Positions 1-11,158 of a stretch of 64,000 nt of DNA are shown piece by piece. A program made the position numbers and the translations under genes. This DNA comes from Galerina marginata (taxonomy: Eukaryota > Basidiomycota > Agaricomycetes > Agaricales > Galerinaceae), in assembly GCA_023014335.1 (NCBI GenBank), contig JAECYW010000005.1, positions 3,348,001 through 3,412,000 of the forward strand, read 5' to 3'. How positions within the stretch are numbered: the first letter of the stretch is position 1; the number at the start of each line of letters is the position of its first letter. The notes beneath the pieces are model-generated. The model had not been told where the DNA came from and did no database searches. It saw nothing but the letters and a program-made list of their open reading frames with translations.

Positions 1-37
1 TAGCCAGGCCCCTTTCCGCTCATAACATACCATTGCG

Positions 38-682
38 ATGGGCATCTGCAAGACTGCGTTGACATTGTCATCGCCTTCTTCTTCTCTGCTCGCCCGAGCA
101 GCGGAGGAAGACTCTCCCCAGCCAGACAAACATCCACTGACGACCGTGGCCTTCGTCTTGGCACTGGGCGTTTATATACTTGTCTCGGGGTTGGCGATAG
201 AGTGGCTTGCGAGGAGAAACACAAGAAAAGCCAGAGAAAGGGAAAGAGATCCACCATTACCGGCGCCCGAAACCGAGAATGATCAGCAGCGGGCACCAGA
301 TACGACTCCAGCGAATATCCGCTCAGGAACCACCGAGCAGCAAGAGACGCATACGCCTACACCCCATGTGCGCGATGGTGCTCCTTCACCACCACCACCT
401 TTTTATAACTCTCTTGAGACTCTTCTCCAACCGGGATCGAGGATCGCTGCACCTGCTCCCCTCGATGCTGCGCCTCTAGATCTATACGGGATACCTGCAG
501 CACACCTCAACCCATCCAACTCTCCCGGTGGGCTACTTGCTGTACACCTTCAAGAAGGCGACCGAATTGGCTACCTGAACGCAAACGGCCAATCAGAAGA
601 ACACAGATCCACCCCCCGACGTGATAGGCTGTTCTATCTAGCCGCGAGGTTTAGACAGCCGGATAGGTTGCACGAAAGGTAA
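38..682 (+). CDS. Possible single-span membrane protein, family not recognised
   Basis: An open frame of 214 codons with one clear hydrophobic segment at residues 37-58 (VAFVLALGVYILVSGLAIEWL). It is followed at once by an arginine/lysine-rich stretch (RRNTRKARERER), so the charge pattern favours an outside N-terminus and a cytoplasmic tail. The tail is rich in Pro, Ser, Thr and Gln and looks disordered; it contains a PPPP run near residue 119. I recognise no catalytic motif. A donor-like GGTAATT overlaps the stop, so a downstream exon cannot be excluded. The first 37 bases of the window are all that can be seen upstream. Chance or partial gene remains possible. Confidence 0.45.
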   Translation: MGICKTALTLSSPSSSLLARAAEEDSPQPDKHPLTTVAFVLALGVYILVSGLAIEWLARRNTRKARERERDPPLPAPETENDQQRAPDTTPANIRSGTTEQQETHTPTPHVRDGAPSPPPPFYNSLETLLQPGSRIAAPAPLDAAPLDLYGIPAAHLNPSNSPGGLLAVHLQEGDRIGYLNANGQSEEHRSTPRRDRLFYLAARFRQPDRLHER

Positions 683-795
683 TTATGGGCTGCGAAGACG
701 TGAACAATGTTACCGCAAGAACGCCCGAGAAGACGAAGCGACAAACCTGTCCTTTCGGCCCCACCTATCGTGCTTGTGCTTGAGGGGGAGGTTAG

Positions 796-2790
796 TTAAA
801 ATAACGAGCAAGTCGGCGGTCTTTTGGTTAGTTGGTTCGTAGCTGGAAAGAAAGAAGGAAAAGAAATATAAATCAAATGAGTGTGATGAAGTTGAACTAA
901 AACAAATAGCTTACCCCGCCACCCGGCCCTCGTGAATGATGCAGAATACGAACTCCAAAAGTGCGCTACATGCATCCAAACCATCCGTTGAGATAGATGA
1001 AAGACATCGACAAAAAATATGTACCTGTCAGCACAGACGAACTCTAGACGGTATACACGCAAACTTTTCGTTGAACTGTAGCCCGTAACTATCAGTAAGG
1101 TAAATAATAATAAAAGGCCAAAACAAAAATACGTACATGGGTCAGGCACCAACCCAACACTAGCCTCCGCAATCGATACAAGCTCTACCAATAAGCCTAG
1201 ACTCCAGCCGGCGTTGTCATCACCTTCTGCACGCCGAAGTTCGTCGTTGAACCCCGAGTGCCAGTCGGGCCCAGTCTGTGCAGGTCCAATCGTCACAGAT
1301 CCAGCAAGCTTGAGAGTCCACTCCGTCGATAAAGACAGGAGGTGCCTGCAAGCCTCAAAAAAAATCACACAACACTCGCGTAGCATGCTGCCAGGAGGAA
1401 CAAAGGACGAGGGAGGAGGGAGGAGGGACAAGAAAAGAGGAAGAAAATATCGTCGCGATTGTCATGGTGCAGGAAAGCTGGGATAAAAAGTGAACATACT
1501 GGTACTGGAGCGCTGGGCTTGGGCACTGCTGTAGCCCTACTTGTCATGCCCGACGTTCATCTAAGGTTGATGTTCGGCATTTTTGGCGATGAACATGAAC
1601 CGTAACGCATCTAAGTCTCCAACCAGCGCCGTCGTCGCCTTCCACAGTCCCGAACTCCGAGCGCAAGTTGCCGATGCGGGCCTAGGCTTGCAGGTCCGGG
1701 TCATCGCAGACTGCAGCAAGCTCGAGGAAGGTCTAGGAGAATAAATAAATATTCGGGTAGAGAAGAGATGTAAGGAGGGCCACAGGATAACGGAAGGAAG
1801 GATGAAGGATAGGTGGCAGCGGTTGTTGGTGGGGAAGCTGGGATGAAAAACGACTTTCTGGTAATGTAAGATCAATGTTAAGCTTTGGTGTCGAAACCTT
1901 GATGTTGGGATGGCGAGTGGAGATGGTTGTGAGGGCGTGATTATTGTGGTCCACTGAATCGCGGGTTGCGAAGGGGAAGTAGGAGCGACGTTAGTGAATG
2001 TGACACTCCTGCACCTTCCTCTGACACCTCATCCACATAGACATAGGCGGTATGTGGATAGAGGAAACGAGCAGCTACGATTTCTGCGACGGAGCCTCCT
2101 ATAACTTCACTTCTATTGGATACAAATTCCTCCATTCGACGACCAAACCTCATCTACATGAGGTGTACGGAACCCAACCTTTCTGTATACCATCGACAGT
2201 TGGAAGGGAGCTCTTCTCGAGGTAGAGTCGGCCAGATGGCAAGAAAGTTAGGACTGTGCGAGGAGGCACAGCGCTGTAGCTCCTTGATGTGACGGAGAGC
2301 TGGATAGAATTGGAGCCTACATTGTTAGATGGCTATGAAGATAGTTAGGAAACAAGGCAAGACTAGATGATAAGGGAGGGCTTACAGTTGGGAAAGACGC
2401 GATCCTTGAGATTTTCGAGTCTCAAGGTAGTCGTCGCAGGAGACCAGACGCGTCATGAGAGCAGGGAACGTGTTCCGCGTGCATACAGCCATCGGACATG
2501 TCCACCTCAAAGTTGGGGCTGAATAGGCTGGTCACGGTATTTGCTGGCTTTCGTGGTCAGAAAAACTCCAGACAACGACGGGTATGGTTTACGAGATCCG
2601 GGCGCATTGAACGTTGGGTAAGGCTGGATCCCAACATAAGGTAAGTAGAATGTACAACGACAGCGAGGAAAGAGAAAAGTGGGCTTTTAGAGGACTTTGT
2701 AAACGAGTCACGTGTCGTGCCAATGATACTTGACGCCGCTCGATTTTTATTCCTTGACCATCGTCTTGACTCGTCCGCCTGCGGCATCTT
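796..2790 (-). pseudogene. Repeat copy 0: decayed membrane protein gene relic
   Basis: Most degenerate member of the repeated gene family of this window. It is placed in the family by shared blocks in the same order as copy 1: the GGGAGGGCTTACAGTT block (2375 and 9323), the GAAAACTCCAG block (2561 and 9515), and GAGTCACGTGT upstream (2706 and 9667). Minus-strand splice-like motifs remain, but no long conserved frame survives. A frame at 796-1431 has hydrophobic runs, but it crosses likely introns. I call it a relic. Confidence 0.45.
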
Positions 2791-3118
2791 GAAAACGACG
2801 AGATGTCACAGAGTCCGAGGTGCGTAGATCAAGAGCAGTCCAATTTTTAACAGCCATTTCCATCCGGCACCGCCTCAAAATCGCCCATCGCTTTTTCCTT
2901 AATCATGATTCTCACTGGCAATCCCTTCCCCGTGTGCCAGGCTTCGAACCCAGTTTGTATACAGTATATCTTTCGTAGCTAGGCAATCTGGTTTTTTCGC
3001 TCAAGCTTCAGATACAAAGATGACCCTTCTATCTACAAAGGCTGATATTTTTGGTGAACATTAACATTGAAACAAGGATATTAGTTCTTATACGAAAATC
3101 TAACTGTTGGAGGACGCC
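2790..3118. other. Truncated repeat arm and spacer
   Basis: About 200 bases resemble the start of the non-coding arm seen in other copies (CATTTCCA..CCGCCTCA.A.TCGC, then GTGCCAGGCTTCGAA near 2935). The similarity stops near 3000, and nothing else is visible before the tandem duplication begins. Confidence 0.4.
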
Positions 3119-3240
3119 TATTTATAGCTTGTAAAGTAAATAAATCGGATGACAGCATGCTAAAGATCGAGTTTAAAAAAATCAGGTTACAAAGTTCAGA
3201 CCCAACGGGAGATACACTTGAGTTTACGACCTTCCCAGAA

Positions 3241-3923
3241 TTAAAATTCAGACTCTTCGCAATTTTCATAGACAGCGCAATATGGGAAATACTCTCCCTC
3301 GTCAAATGCTTCCGAGCCCTCTTCAGGCACTGGCTTTTTTTGATACAGCAGCGCTGCGAGTTCCATGGTGCGTCGCATTAACGCAACCACATCTTCCGGA
3401 AGGCGCTGCACGGACGCAGGATTGGCTCCGGCCCACTTGAAATACCGCCTGAACTTGATGTCCGCCCCGAGGATAACAAAAAACACATTTGCCTGCATTA
3501 TTAAATCACCCCCCGATAGTCGGTTCTTGTCGTTCCGTTCAAAACAGGGCAGGCGCGGACTCCATGAATCCACTGACGTTCGAATGTGGCCGTCCTTTGC
3601 CGCGACGTAACTCTCGTAAACCATCTCTTTCGGATCAAAGATCGAAAGTTGAGTCCCGGGAGGAAGAAAATGATGGGGATGCATGGCCACCAACTCGAAT
3701 TTCGGGTCGCTGATACAAGGATGCGAGTGCTAGTTGAGCTGGTCAATTGGGATGCTGTAAGAGTCATTTTGAGCCAGCTCACGTCGATTTGGCGAGTTGT
3801 ACGTGTTTTTCCACGTTCATTTGCCTCTGCCTGCCGGCGAAGATTCTCTGATTTAATCATAGGAATAAGAAAGTCCAGCGTCGAGGACGAGGCAGTAATT
3901 GCGATAAACCCAAAGTCGTCCAT
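3241..3923 (-). CDS. Conserved hypothetical protein A2 (two exons, 209 aa)
   Basis: Exon 1 is 3783-3923, beginning ATGGACGAC. Exon 2 is 3241-3729. The intron of 53 bp runs GTGAGC...CTAG, and both junctions are phase 0. The paralogue B2 has its intron at the equivalent place with different intron sequence, which supports the model. Shared segments include MDDFGFIA, SSSTLD, IPMIKSEN, FELVAMHPHHFLP, DSWSPRLPCF, RNDKNR, ADIKFRRYFKW, RLPEDVV, MRRTMELAALLYQ and the C-terminus YENCEESEF. Substitutions between copies are mostly conservative or silent, so the frame has been under selection. No signal peptide or membrane span is visible, and I do not recognise the family. It may instead be the 3' part of one gene with A1, but splicing the strong A1 donor to the TTTTCAG before this ATG does not keep frame. 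Confidence 0.65.
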
Positions 3924-4112
3924 AGCACTTTGGATCGAAGGAGAGACTGAAAACGCCAGTCAATTCGACTATGACTGCAATCAAAAGTGGCCAAACGTAC
4001 AAAAGGAGCGATTGTATGGTAGTTCAAAATCAACTGGCAAGTCATAAAATTCCCCGACAATATTCATTTTTTCCAAGGTCCCTTGCTAATTGTGTTGTCA
4101 TTTTTTTGACCT

Positions 4113-4589
4113 CTACATTAACTGGGAGATGCTTACCATTTTCTTCCTTATCTTCGAATCCGATACAGGATTCAGCCAATATCCCAGCCGGTTTCCGTAA
4201 TTAACCTCCCTAGTCACGAAACAACCTTCCTCGCGATTAACGTAGTCCCGATGCCACTGTGGCACCAGAACGCTTCCGCGGCCTTCTTCAATAACGGGCT
4301 CTCGATTGTACACGATTTCAGGAAGATCACGCAACGCTGGAACATTTGAATACGGTTTGACAGCCCAGGTGGGTATCGGGATGTTATTGTACACACGCAC
4401 TTTCTTTTCTTCTTCAAATAAATCCGGTTGAAACTTGTAGTAGTCAGCGGAGTCGTTGTCCTCAATATGTCGACGGCGTCTTGGTTGCTGCCATGTCTGA
4501 CGGGTGGTCCTTTTTAGATTTCTAGCCCAAACGCTCATGCTAGGAGCTAGTTGAAATGGTTTGGAAGCCTTCGAGAGTATGTGGGACAT
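4113..4589 (-). CDS. Conserved hypothetical protein A1 (about 158 aa)
   Basis: A frame starting MSHILSKASK that aligns at the same methionine with B1. The N-terminus is basic with few acids (residues 1-40), which could be a mitochondrial presequence; this is inference. The conserved core is NNIPIPTWA.KPY.NVPAL, DLPEIV.NREPVIE, then REEGCFVTREVNYGNRLGYW. A canonical donor (GTAAGC) at 4136-4131 follows codon ATG of RKKM, so either translation runs eight codons further to a stop or an intron starts here. The gene lies just upstream of A2 on the same strand. Family not recognised. Confidence 0.6.
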   Translation of the reverse strand: MSHILSKASKPFQLAPSMSVWARNLKRTTRQTWQQPRRRRHIEDNDSADYYKFQPDLFEEEKKVRVYNNIPIPTWAVKPYSNVPALRDLPEIVYNREPVIEEGRGSVLVPQWHRDYVNREEGCFVTREVNYGNRLGYWLNPVSDSKIRKKMVSISQLM

Positions 4590-4945
4590 TGTGTCCTACT
4601 TCTGCTGGCGTACAGGAGGTACCCGTCCGGATGAGACCTACAAATGAGACCTGCGCAAATCACTCGACGTTTTGGCTTCACCGATTAGGCAGTTAGTCCG
4701 ATGGGACCTGAGACACCCTCCAACTACCCATGGACTGTAACTGGTATAATAATCGGCCCCTACGAATTTTGATTCTGCTTCTGCTGATTAAGCGCTCACG
4801 AGAGCCGTCAATTCTATACCTTTTAAAGTAAATAAATTCAAAGCCTTTCGACAATTCTCCAGCTACCATAACCCAGGGATCGAGTTACAATTTACAAATT
4901 TCAACCCGACGAGAGATACGGTTGAGATTTACGAGCCTCCTGGAT

Positions 4946-5623
4946 TTAAAATTCAGACTCCTCGCAATTTTCATATATAGCGTAATATGGAAGCCGGTTC
5001 AATCCCTCCGAGCCGTCCTCAGGCACTGGATCTCTTTGATACAAGAGTGCCGCCAGTTCCATGGTGCGTCGCATTAATGTAACCACATCTTCCGGAAGCC
5101 GTTGCACCGACCCAGGATTGGCATCGGCCCATTTGAAGTATCGCCGGAATTTGATATCCGCTCCAAGGACAACAAAAAAAACATTTGCCTGCATTAACAA
5201 ATATTGCTCTGACGGTCGGTTCTTATCGTTCCGCCTAAAACAGGGTAAGCGTGGACTCCACGAATCCACCGACTCCCGAATGTGGCCGTCGGTTGCTGCG
5301 ACGTAGGTCTTATAAGCCTGTGTTTTGGGATCGAAAATGGACAGCTGGCTTCCGCGAGGAAGGAAATGATGGGGGTGCATGGCTACCAACTCGAATTCGG
5401 GGTCACTGACACCAGGATGCAAGTACTAGTTGGCGGTCAGAGTCATCAACTACGCGGGTGAAAAACATAGTTAAAGTCAACATACATTGATTCTACGAAG
5501 CCCTGCGCAACCAGCTTCATTTGCCTCTGTCTGCCTGCGAATGTTCTCTGATTTGATCATGGGAATAAGTAGGTCCAGTGTCGAGGACGAGGCAGTAACG
5601 GCAATGAACCCAAAGTCGTCCAT
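4946..5623 (-). CDS. Conserved hypothetical protein B2 (two exons, 205 aa)
   Basis: Paralogue of A2. Exon 1 is 5486-5623 (ATGGACGACTTTGG...), exon 2 is 4946-5425, and the 60 bp intron runs GTATGT...CTAG in phase 0. The protein keeps MDDFGFIAVTASSSTLD, FELVAMHPHHFLP, DSWSPRLPCF, ADIKFRRYFKW and the C-terminus ENCEESEF. It differs in length around the exon junction and in the acidic loop before the C-terminus, which is shorter than in A2. Both copies are open throughout, so both may be functional. Soluble protein of unknown role. Confidence 0.65.
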
Positions 5624-5803
5624 AGCACTTTGGATTGAGGGAGAGACTGTGAATACTAGGTCAATTCGACTAGGATGTAATCAAAAATAACCAAACGTAC
5701 AAAAGGAGCGATTGTATGCTTGTTCAAGATTAGCATACGTGCGGGGGAGGATATTCATACTTTCCAAGGTCCCTTGCTGATTACGTCGTCATTTGTTTGA
5801 CCT

Positions 5804-6274
5804 CTACATGAACTGGGAGATGCTTACAATTTTTTTCTTTATCTTCGAATCCGATACGGGATTCAGCCAATATCCCAGCCGGTTTCCATAATTAACCTCC
5901 CTAGTCACAAAGCACCCTTCCTCGCGACTGGTGTAGTCCCGATGCCACAGTCGCAGCACAACGAATCCACCTGCTTCAATAACGGGCTCCCGATTATGCA
6001 CAATTTCGGGAAGATCGCCTAATGCCGGAACATTCAAATACGGTTTGATCGCCCAGGTGGGTATTGGGATGTTATTGTGAACAGAGATTTTTTCTTCTTC
6101 TTCGTATGGATCCGGTTCGAAGTACTCGTCAGTGTTGCTGTACGTGAAATGTCGACGGTGTGTTGGTTGCTGCTGTATCTGGTTGGTCGTCGTCCCTTTC
6201 AGGGCCCTGGCCCAAACACCGATACTGAGAGCCAGTCGGAAAGATCTGCAATGGTTCGATGTTATATAGAGCAT
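5804..6274 (-). CDS. Conserved hypothetical protein B1 (about 156 aa)
   Basis: Paralogue of A1. I chose the start MLYITSNH at 6274 because it aligns with the A1 start; an ATG twelve codons upstream (6310) is also in frame. The basic N-terminus is followed by an acidic Tyr/Glu-rich linker (DEYFEPDPYEEEE), then the same core as A1, including REEGCFVTREVNYGNRLGYW. The same GTAAGC donor occurs after KKKI at 5828. Family not recognised; neighbour B2 lies immediately downstream. Confidence 0.6.
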   Translation of the reverse strand: MLYITSNHCRSFRLALSIGVWARALKGTTTNQIQQQPTHRRHFTYSNTDEYFEPDPYEEEEKISVHNNIPIPTWAIKPYLNVPALGDLPEIVHNREPVIEAGGFVVLRLWHRDYTSREEGCFVTREVNYGNRLGYWLNPVSDSKIKKKIVSISQFM

Positions 6275-6479
6275 TGTACCCAGTTGAGAGACAGAAAATG
6301 AAACCCGCATATCACTCAGTGTTTTGGCTTCGCCCGTTTAGGCAATTGGTCCGATGGGACCATGGGACTTGTGACAACGACCCAGTAGTCGCCAGTGCCG
6401 AGAGGTCAAATGGTCGGGTGAAGCCTTCAATAAGAGCCGTCAATGGGGTCTCTGTTCCCCATTAACAATACACACAAAG

Positions 6480-9400
6480 GAAAAGAAAGCATTTAACGAG
6501 AAAATTGAACCGCAGAGAAAACGACCAGCAGACCTGAGGGAATGTAGAATTAATGCCAAAATCCCGATAGGGCTGAGAGCCCTCGGAGTACGTGTTAACA
6601 CTTTGAAATTGGTGACGACAGACCCAAAAGTACGACAGAGATAAAGAACGAGGAAAGTGAAGAGAAAAGAAAAGCCAGAACAGAAGAGATCGCGCCACCT
6701 GTCGAACTGATTACAGAGCCCGAGCCCACACCCAAGATCAACGATGCGACGACGTGTCGGTAGTGAAGCACCCCCCACACATGCCATCAGCGAGGTAAAG
6801 CACTTCGCATCCCACTGTGCTGAGCTTATTGTACCGCAGCCCGCACGCCTGCGCCACGTACTCTGACTTCATAGGACTGTCCGTCCTTCCTTCCCTCATT
6901 TTATGCGTTCATGTCGATCCGTCCTTCGGGTATGCATCCGTGTGATCTTCCTTCATGCGTGAAGACGTCCGCTGCCATCTCCTCTCCATAATGGGCACCA
7001 GCTGCCTGTAAAAGTCGGTCTCAGTACAGAGAACAAAAGCGAAGTAAAAGCTACGTAAAAGCGAAGGAAATAAACAAAGAAAAGACAACCAAGAGGAAAA
7101 AACATACCCGGCTGTACATACAGCTCTGCAGCTCATGGTATCTTAAATTGCCAGTCCTCGCCGAGGTGTTTGAGCCATTGGAGATCGATCTTGCTTTCGA
7201 GGTTGAACATGCGACGTTTATAAACAAGTATCCAGGGTCGTGAAGGAGGATATCGTTATCTGGATTCAAGTTAGTGAATAGTCGACGAAGAAAAGGAGGC
7301 GGAGCTTACAAGGAGGCTGACTGCGAACAGCGGGGACTTTAACCAACTCCACCTCAGCTTTCGCCACTGATGTCGTCGTTCTCGTTCCTACTCCTCATCC
7401 ACGCCAATCCTCCCCTCGCCGCTCGGGAACGCATGCACACCGCCTTCCATCATGAGAACCATCTCCGTGCCGGTGTTCAGAGGGTCCGCGGGGGTGAGGG
7501 ATGACGGTTGTGAGGGAGTATATCATCAACTGGCGAAACCCGGTTTAGGTTAGTAGTTACTCAAAAATGGAGGGAATACGAGTTGGGCTTACGAAGAGGT
7601 TGGCAGAGAGCAGCACCCACTGGAACCGAATCCACCAGAGCTTCCGCAGAGCATGCTTCGACCTCTGCGCCACCGCCTGAACAGCGCGCCGTTTGCCCGA
7701 CTCCTATTCCCGCCGCTCTGGAACGCATCCACACCACCTTCCACCATGGGCACTATCTCTGCGCCGGTGTTCAGAGGCTCCGAGGGGTATGAGGGAGTAT
7801 ATCGTCATCTGGCGAAGTTCGGTTTGGGTGAGTAGCTACTCGAAAACGAGGAAATACGAGATGGGCTTACGAAGACATTGGCAGCGACCAGCACCGTCTT
7901 GAAGCGAATCCACCTTAGCGTTCGCGGAGCTTGCTTCGACCCTCTGCGCCCTCGCCTGAACAGCGCGCTGCCGTCCATTCCACCCCCACTATCCGCGTTG
8001 GCGTCATCCTCCTCACCTGCAGGCAGGTCAATCCTCGCCTTGTTGCTTCAGAACCCATCCACATCGCCGTCCATCATGGGAATCATCTCTGCGCCAGTGT
8101 TCAGAGGGTCCGAGGGGGTGAGGGATGTCGATGAGGCCTGTGAGAGAGTATATCACCAGCTGGCGAAATTCGGTTCAGGTTATTAGATACTCGAAAAATG
8201 AGGGAATGCGAGATTGGGCTTACGAGGAGGTTGGCGGCGAGCAGCACGCACTGGAACCGAGTCCACCAAAGCTTCAGCAGAGCGCGCTTCGACCCTCTGC
8301 GCCCCCCGCCTGAACAGCGCGCCATTGGCCCCACTCCCATTCCCGCTACTCCGGAACGCGTCCACATTATCCTCCATTATGGGAACCATCTCCGCGCCGG
8401 TGTTCAGAGGATCCGAGGAGGTGAGGAAGTATATCATCAGCTGGCGAAGTTGGTTTAGGTGAGTAGTTACTTAAAAGGGAGAGAATACGAGATTGAGCTT
8501 ACGAAGAGGTTGGCAGAGAGCAGCACCGACTGGAATCGAATCCACCGTAGCGTTCACGGAGCTTGCTTGAACCCTCTGCGCCTCCGCCTGAACAGCGCGC
8601 CGGTCGTCCCACACTCCTTGGTTTTCGTCTTCGTCTTCGTTGGCGTCGGCGTCATCCGCAGGCTTGCTAGTCCACTCCTCGCCGCTCCGGAACGCATCCA
8701 ACCCCACCGCCCATCTTGGACCATTCCCGCGACGGAGTTCAGCGAGTCCTTGAACCCCGTCCACGCTCGACGAGATGCTACTGCCGCTGTCGTTGGGCTG
8801 TGGGGTTTGTCCGCAGTCTCGTATGTGTTCGTACACGTGGCTACGGCATGGGGCGGGGTGGGGCCAGGAGAGACGTCTTGCGAGCGGGAGGGCGAGGAGG
8901 AGAGACTCGTGGGGATGGCGAAGCCGGCACTGTGGAAAAACGTCGAGCAGAAGGGGACTTGTCGCTGTTGTGGTCGGTTGAACCACGGCTTTTGGGGATT
9001 GAAGTGGTTGGACTTGCTCAGAGGGGTGGAAGGCGTTGTTGAGAGGGCGTGCATAGCGCACGGTGTAGGTCGTCATTCGATGCTCGACATTTAGTGTTTG
9101 GTGCTAAGTTGGTGCTATGGTGATCGTCTAAAGCGCGCGGATTGCGGAGGGGATGTTGAAGCTGGGCATATGTAGATAGAAGAAACCTCCGGTGGGCAAT
9201 GGGCAAGAGAGTTAGAGCTGCGGTGGAAGAGATAGCGTAACATAGTCGTTCGTCGCATAATAGTGGTTCTAGTAGTTAGGACGTGAGAAGAGCAATATAG
9301 CAAGGGATGATCGATGATCAGGGAGGGCTTACAGTTAGGCAGAGCCCATTTTCAGAGTTTACGTGATCCAAAGGACACGCCTTGGTATGCTCGGCGTATC

Positions 9401-9720
9401 ACAAGAGCTGAAGCGCGTCCTGGGTGCATGCAGCCATTGGACCCCGTTCCACCCAGTGCCAGTGCCAGAAATTCGAAAAGGTCGGTGCGATGTAAGCTTG
9501 CTGCTTCTGTCGAGAAAACTCCAGAGGATGAGGCATGTCGTTTGGGAGAGCCGGTCGCTCTTTAACGTTCTAGAGAGCTAGAGGCAGGCATAAGTTAGTT
9601 GCAGTGCTCGCTGTTGTCGTCGAGAACAAAAACATGGTAGAAAAAGAGCAACTGGGCTTTGTAAACGAGTCACGTGTGGTGTCAAATTTCAATCGATGGC
9701 AAGTGATTTTTGTACCTTGA
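6480..9720 (-). pseudogene. Repeat copy 1: gene relic with amplified exon
   Basis: Minus-strand relic of the repeated membrane protein gene. The block that reads on the minus strand as ...TRFQCVLLAANLL followed by GTAAGCCC is present four times (near 7590, 7868, 8218 and 8498), against once in most other copies. The tandem block covers about 7.44-8.70 kb. Frames of 201 and 211 codons at 8.46-9.09 kb on opposite strands are by-products of GC-rich sequence and cross the conserved splice motifs. GTCACGTGT lies upstream at 9670. Confidence 0.5.
7441..8710. repeat. Tandem array of about four 280-350 bp blocks
   Basis: Each block contains GGGCTTACGA.GA.GTTGGC, then a GAATCCACC segment, CTGAACAGCGCGCC, GGAACGC.TCCA and GGTGTTCAGAGG, ending in a TGGCGAA.TTCGGTT segment. 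The blocks are diverged but clearly alike. They represent one exon plus flanking introns of the minus-strand relic. Confidence 0.7.
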
Positions 9721-10440
9721 TCTTCGTCCTCAATCATCTCCTCTCAAGGCATCTCGAAAACGACAGCCTGACACAGTTTCGGAGAAGCATAAACCAAGAG
9801 CGAAACGCAGGTACTCAAGTGGAATTTCTGACTCCCATTCCACCGTTTCAGAGTCACTTTTCGCTACCCAGTTCGTCGCTATGACTGTGCCAGGCTTCGA
9901 ATCGCCAATGCCTCCCTTGCCTCGAAATTTGTATTCTGACACGATCTTCCAGCCCAACCTTCTTTCTTATCAACCTAGCCCTTTTACTCTGACAGTACTA
10001 CGCTTACTGCCACCACCAACTTGCGATCTGTCAATACCTTTCCGATGTATCTGTCTCGAGAGGCCCACAGTCCTGATAGCCGCGCAGAGCTCAAGGTGCC
10101 GCGAGTTGGGTCGTTTATTGCAGCTCCTTTACGACCTGGAATTGCGCCCAACTCTGCCTTTTCTGCAAAGTGTCCTGCGCGGCTGCGGCTCTGGGTCCCT
10201 TCATCGCAACATCACTGCCACCATATTCTGACAACCTGGGCCACATAATCACGAACCTAGCCAAAGTCCTATTTGTTCAAAGCAACATAACTTCGCGGTG
10301 CAGGTTGTTCATCATATTTTTTATTGAACCCTGCTCGTCAGCTTATTCTTTTTCTTGTCTAGATTTCCCGACTTTTGTGCTCAGAAATAGGGACCATTCT
10401 TTCAAATTCTGATCATTATTGGAGCAAGCACCGGAGCTCC
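9720..10440. repeat. Repeat copy 1: shortened non-coding arm
   Basis: Starts with the CGAAAACGACAGCCTG block, then ACTCAAGTGGAA, the GAGTTGGGTCGTTTATTG block at 10104, and GCGGCTG.GGCTCTGG. It then jumps to the ...CTCAGAAATAGG block near 10380. Compared with the full arms of other copies, the middle and 3' parts are missing. Confidence 0.6.
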
Positions 10441-11030
10441 CAGTCATCGGATGCCAAGATAAAACTAAGTAAGTCGACGACGTTTATTCTAGATCAATAT
10501 CCTGTAAAATAAATAGCATGCAATTCTGTTCCGAGAAGTCTGAAACCTAGGGATCAAGTCTGACCCAATGCTCTTGTCAGGGTATGCCCGGGATCTTCAA
10601 CTCGGACGAGCATTTTTATATAGACAAGTGAAATTGTCAAAGTGACTTTGTTAATCCCCTCCATTGAGCCTTCACGAATCAGAATTTAAGCGGATCCTCC
10701 CCCAAAATGAAACTTAAAATCAGGTGTAGATTCAGACATCCATCAATCTCGATTCAGCTCGCTTCTCGCTGGCAGCCTGAATTGATAACGTGGCTGGCAA
10801 CCTTGAAGTTGGTGGTTAGCTTGACTTACCTACTTACCAAACCTAGTGAGTCCGAGTTGTCAAATTGAGTGACATACATTCAAACCAAACCGTCCAGAGA
10901 TGTTTAAAATATATTCATATTCACCCTCACAAAGATGAATAAGAGATGGCCCTGTGATATGATATGAATATAAATACAATTATACAATTTTATGAGTTGT
11001 ATTCGTGATTGGCCGGCACCGAGGAACTGA
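10441..11030. other. Intergenic, no feature seen
   Basis: AT-richer sequence between the end of repeat copy 1 and the foldback element. I see no supported gene. A short resemblance to the 3' flank of the tandem unit (TAAAATAAAT..CTAGGGATC.AG, near 10505) is too weak to call. Confidence 0.4.
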
Positions 11031-11158
11031 CACTGGGCGCAAAAACGATTTTTCGGAGGTGAAAAATACGATTCTCATTCATTCAAAAATTATGCCAAAT
11101 TTTTTAATGAGTGAGAATCGTATTTTTAGAGTTTGAAAAGCACCTTTTGCGCATAGTG
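11031..11158. mobile_element. 128 bp foldback element, CACTA-like ends
   Basis: Almost wholly palindromic. The left end is CACTGGGCGCAAAAA and the right end reads CACTATGCGCAAAAG on the opposite strand. The inner arms share AAAAATACGATTCTCA. It is flanked by TGA on both sides, consistent with the 3-bp target duplication known for the CACTA (EnSpm) superfamily. It has no coding capacity of its own. It supplies the last 25 codons and the stop of the ankyrin gene. Confidence 0.6.

Larger units (their letters stand above)
3119..4812. repeat. Tandem duplication, first unit
   Basis: The unit starts near GTAAAGTAAATAAATC (3131) and ends at AGAGCCGTCAAT (about 4802). The next unit repeats the same order of sequence, with GTAAATAAATTC at 4826 and AGAGCCGTCAAT at about 6433. 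Similarity covers genes, the presumed introns and the spacer, so the duplication is of genomic DNA and fairly recent. Confidence 0.8.
4813..6443. repeat. Tandem duplication, second unit
   Basis: Second copy of the two-gene unit, head to tail with the first and carrying genes B2 and B1. Upstream sequence is shared too: the CCGATGGGACC block occurs at 4698 and 6351. Confidence 0.8.

Noticed and set aside
8459..9094. Overlapping frames of about 200 codons on both strands as real genes
   Set aside because: They cross splice motifs and block boundaries conserved in the other repeat copies, and their protein text is not shared between copies.
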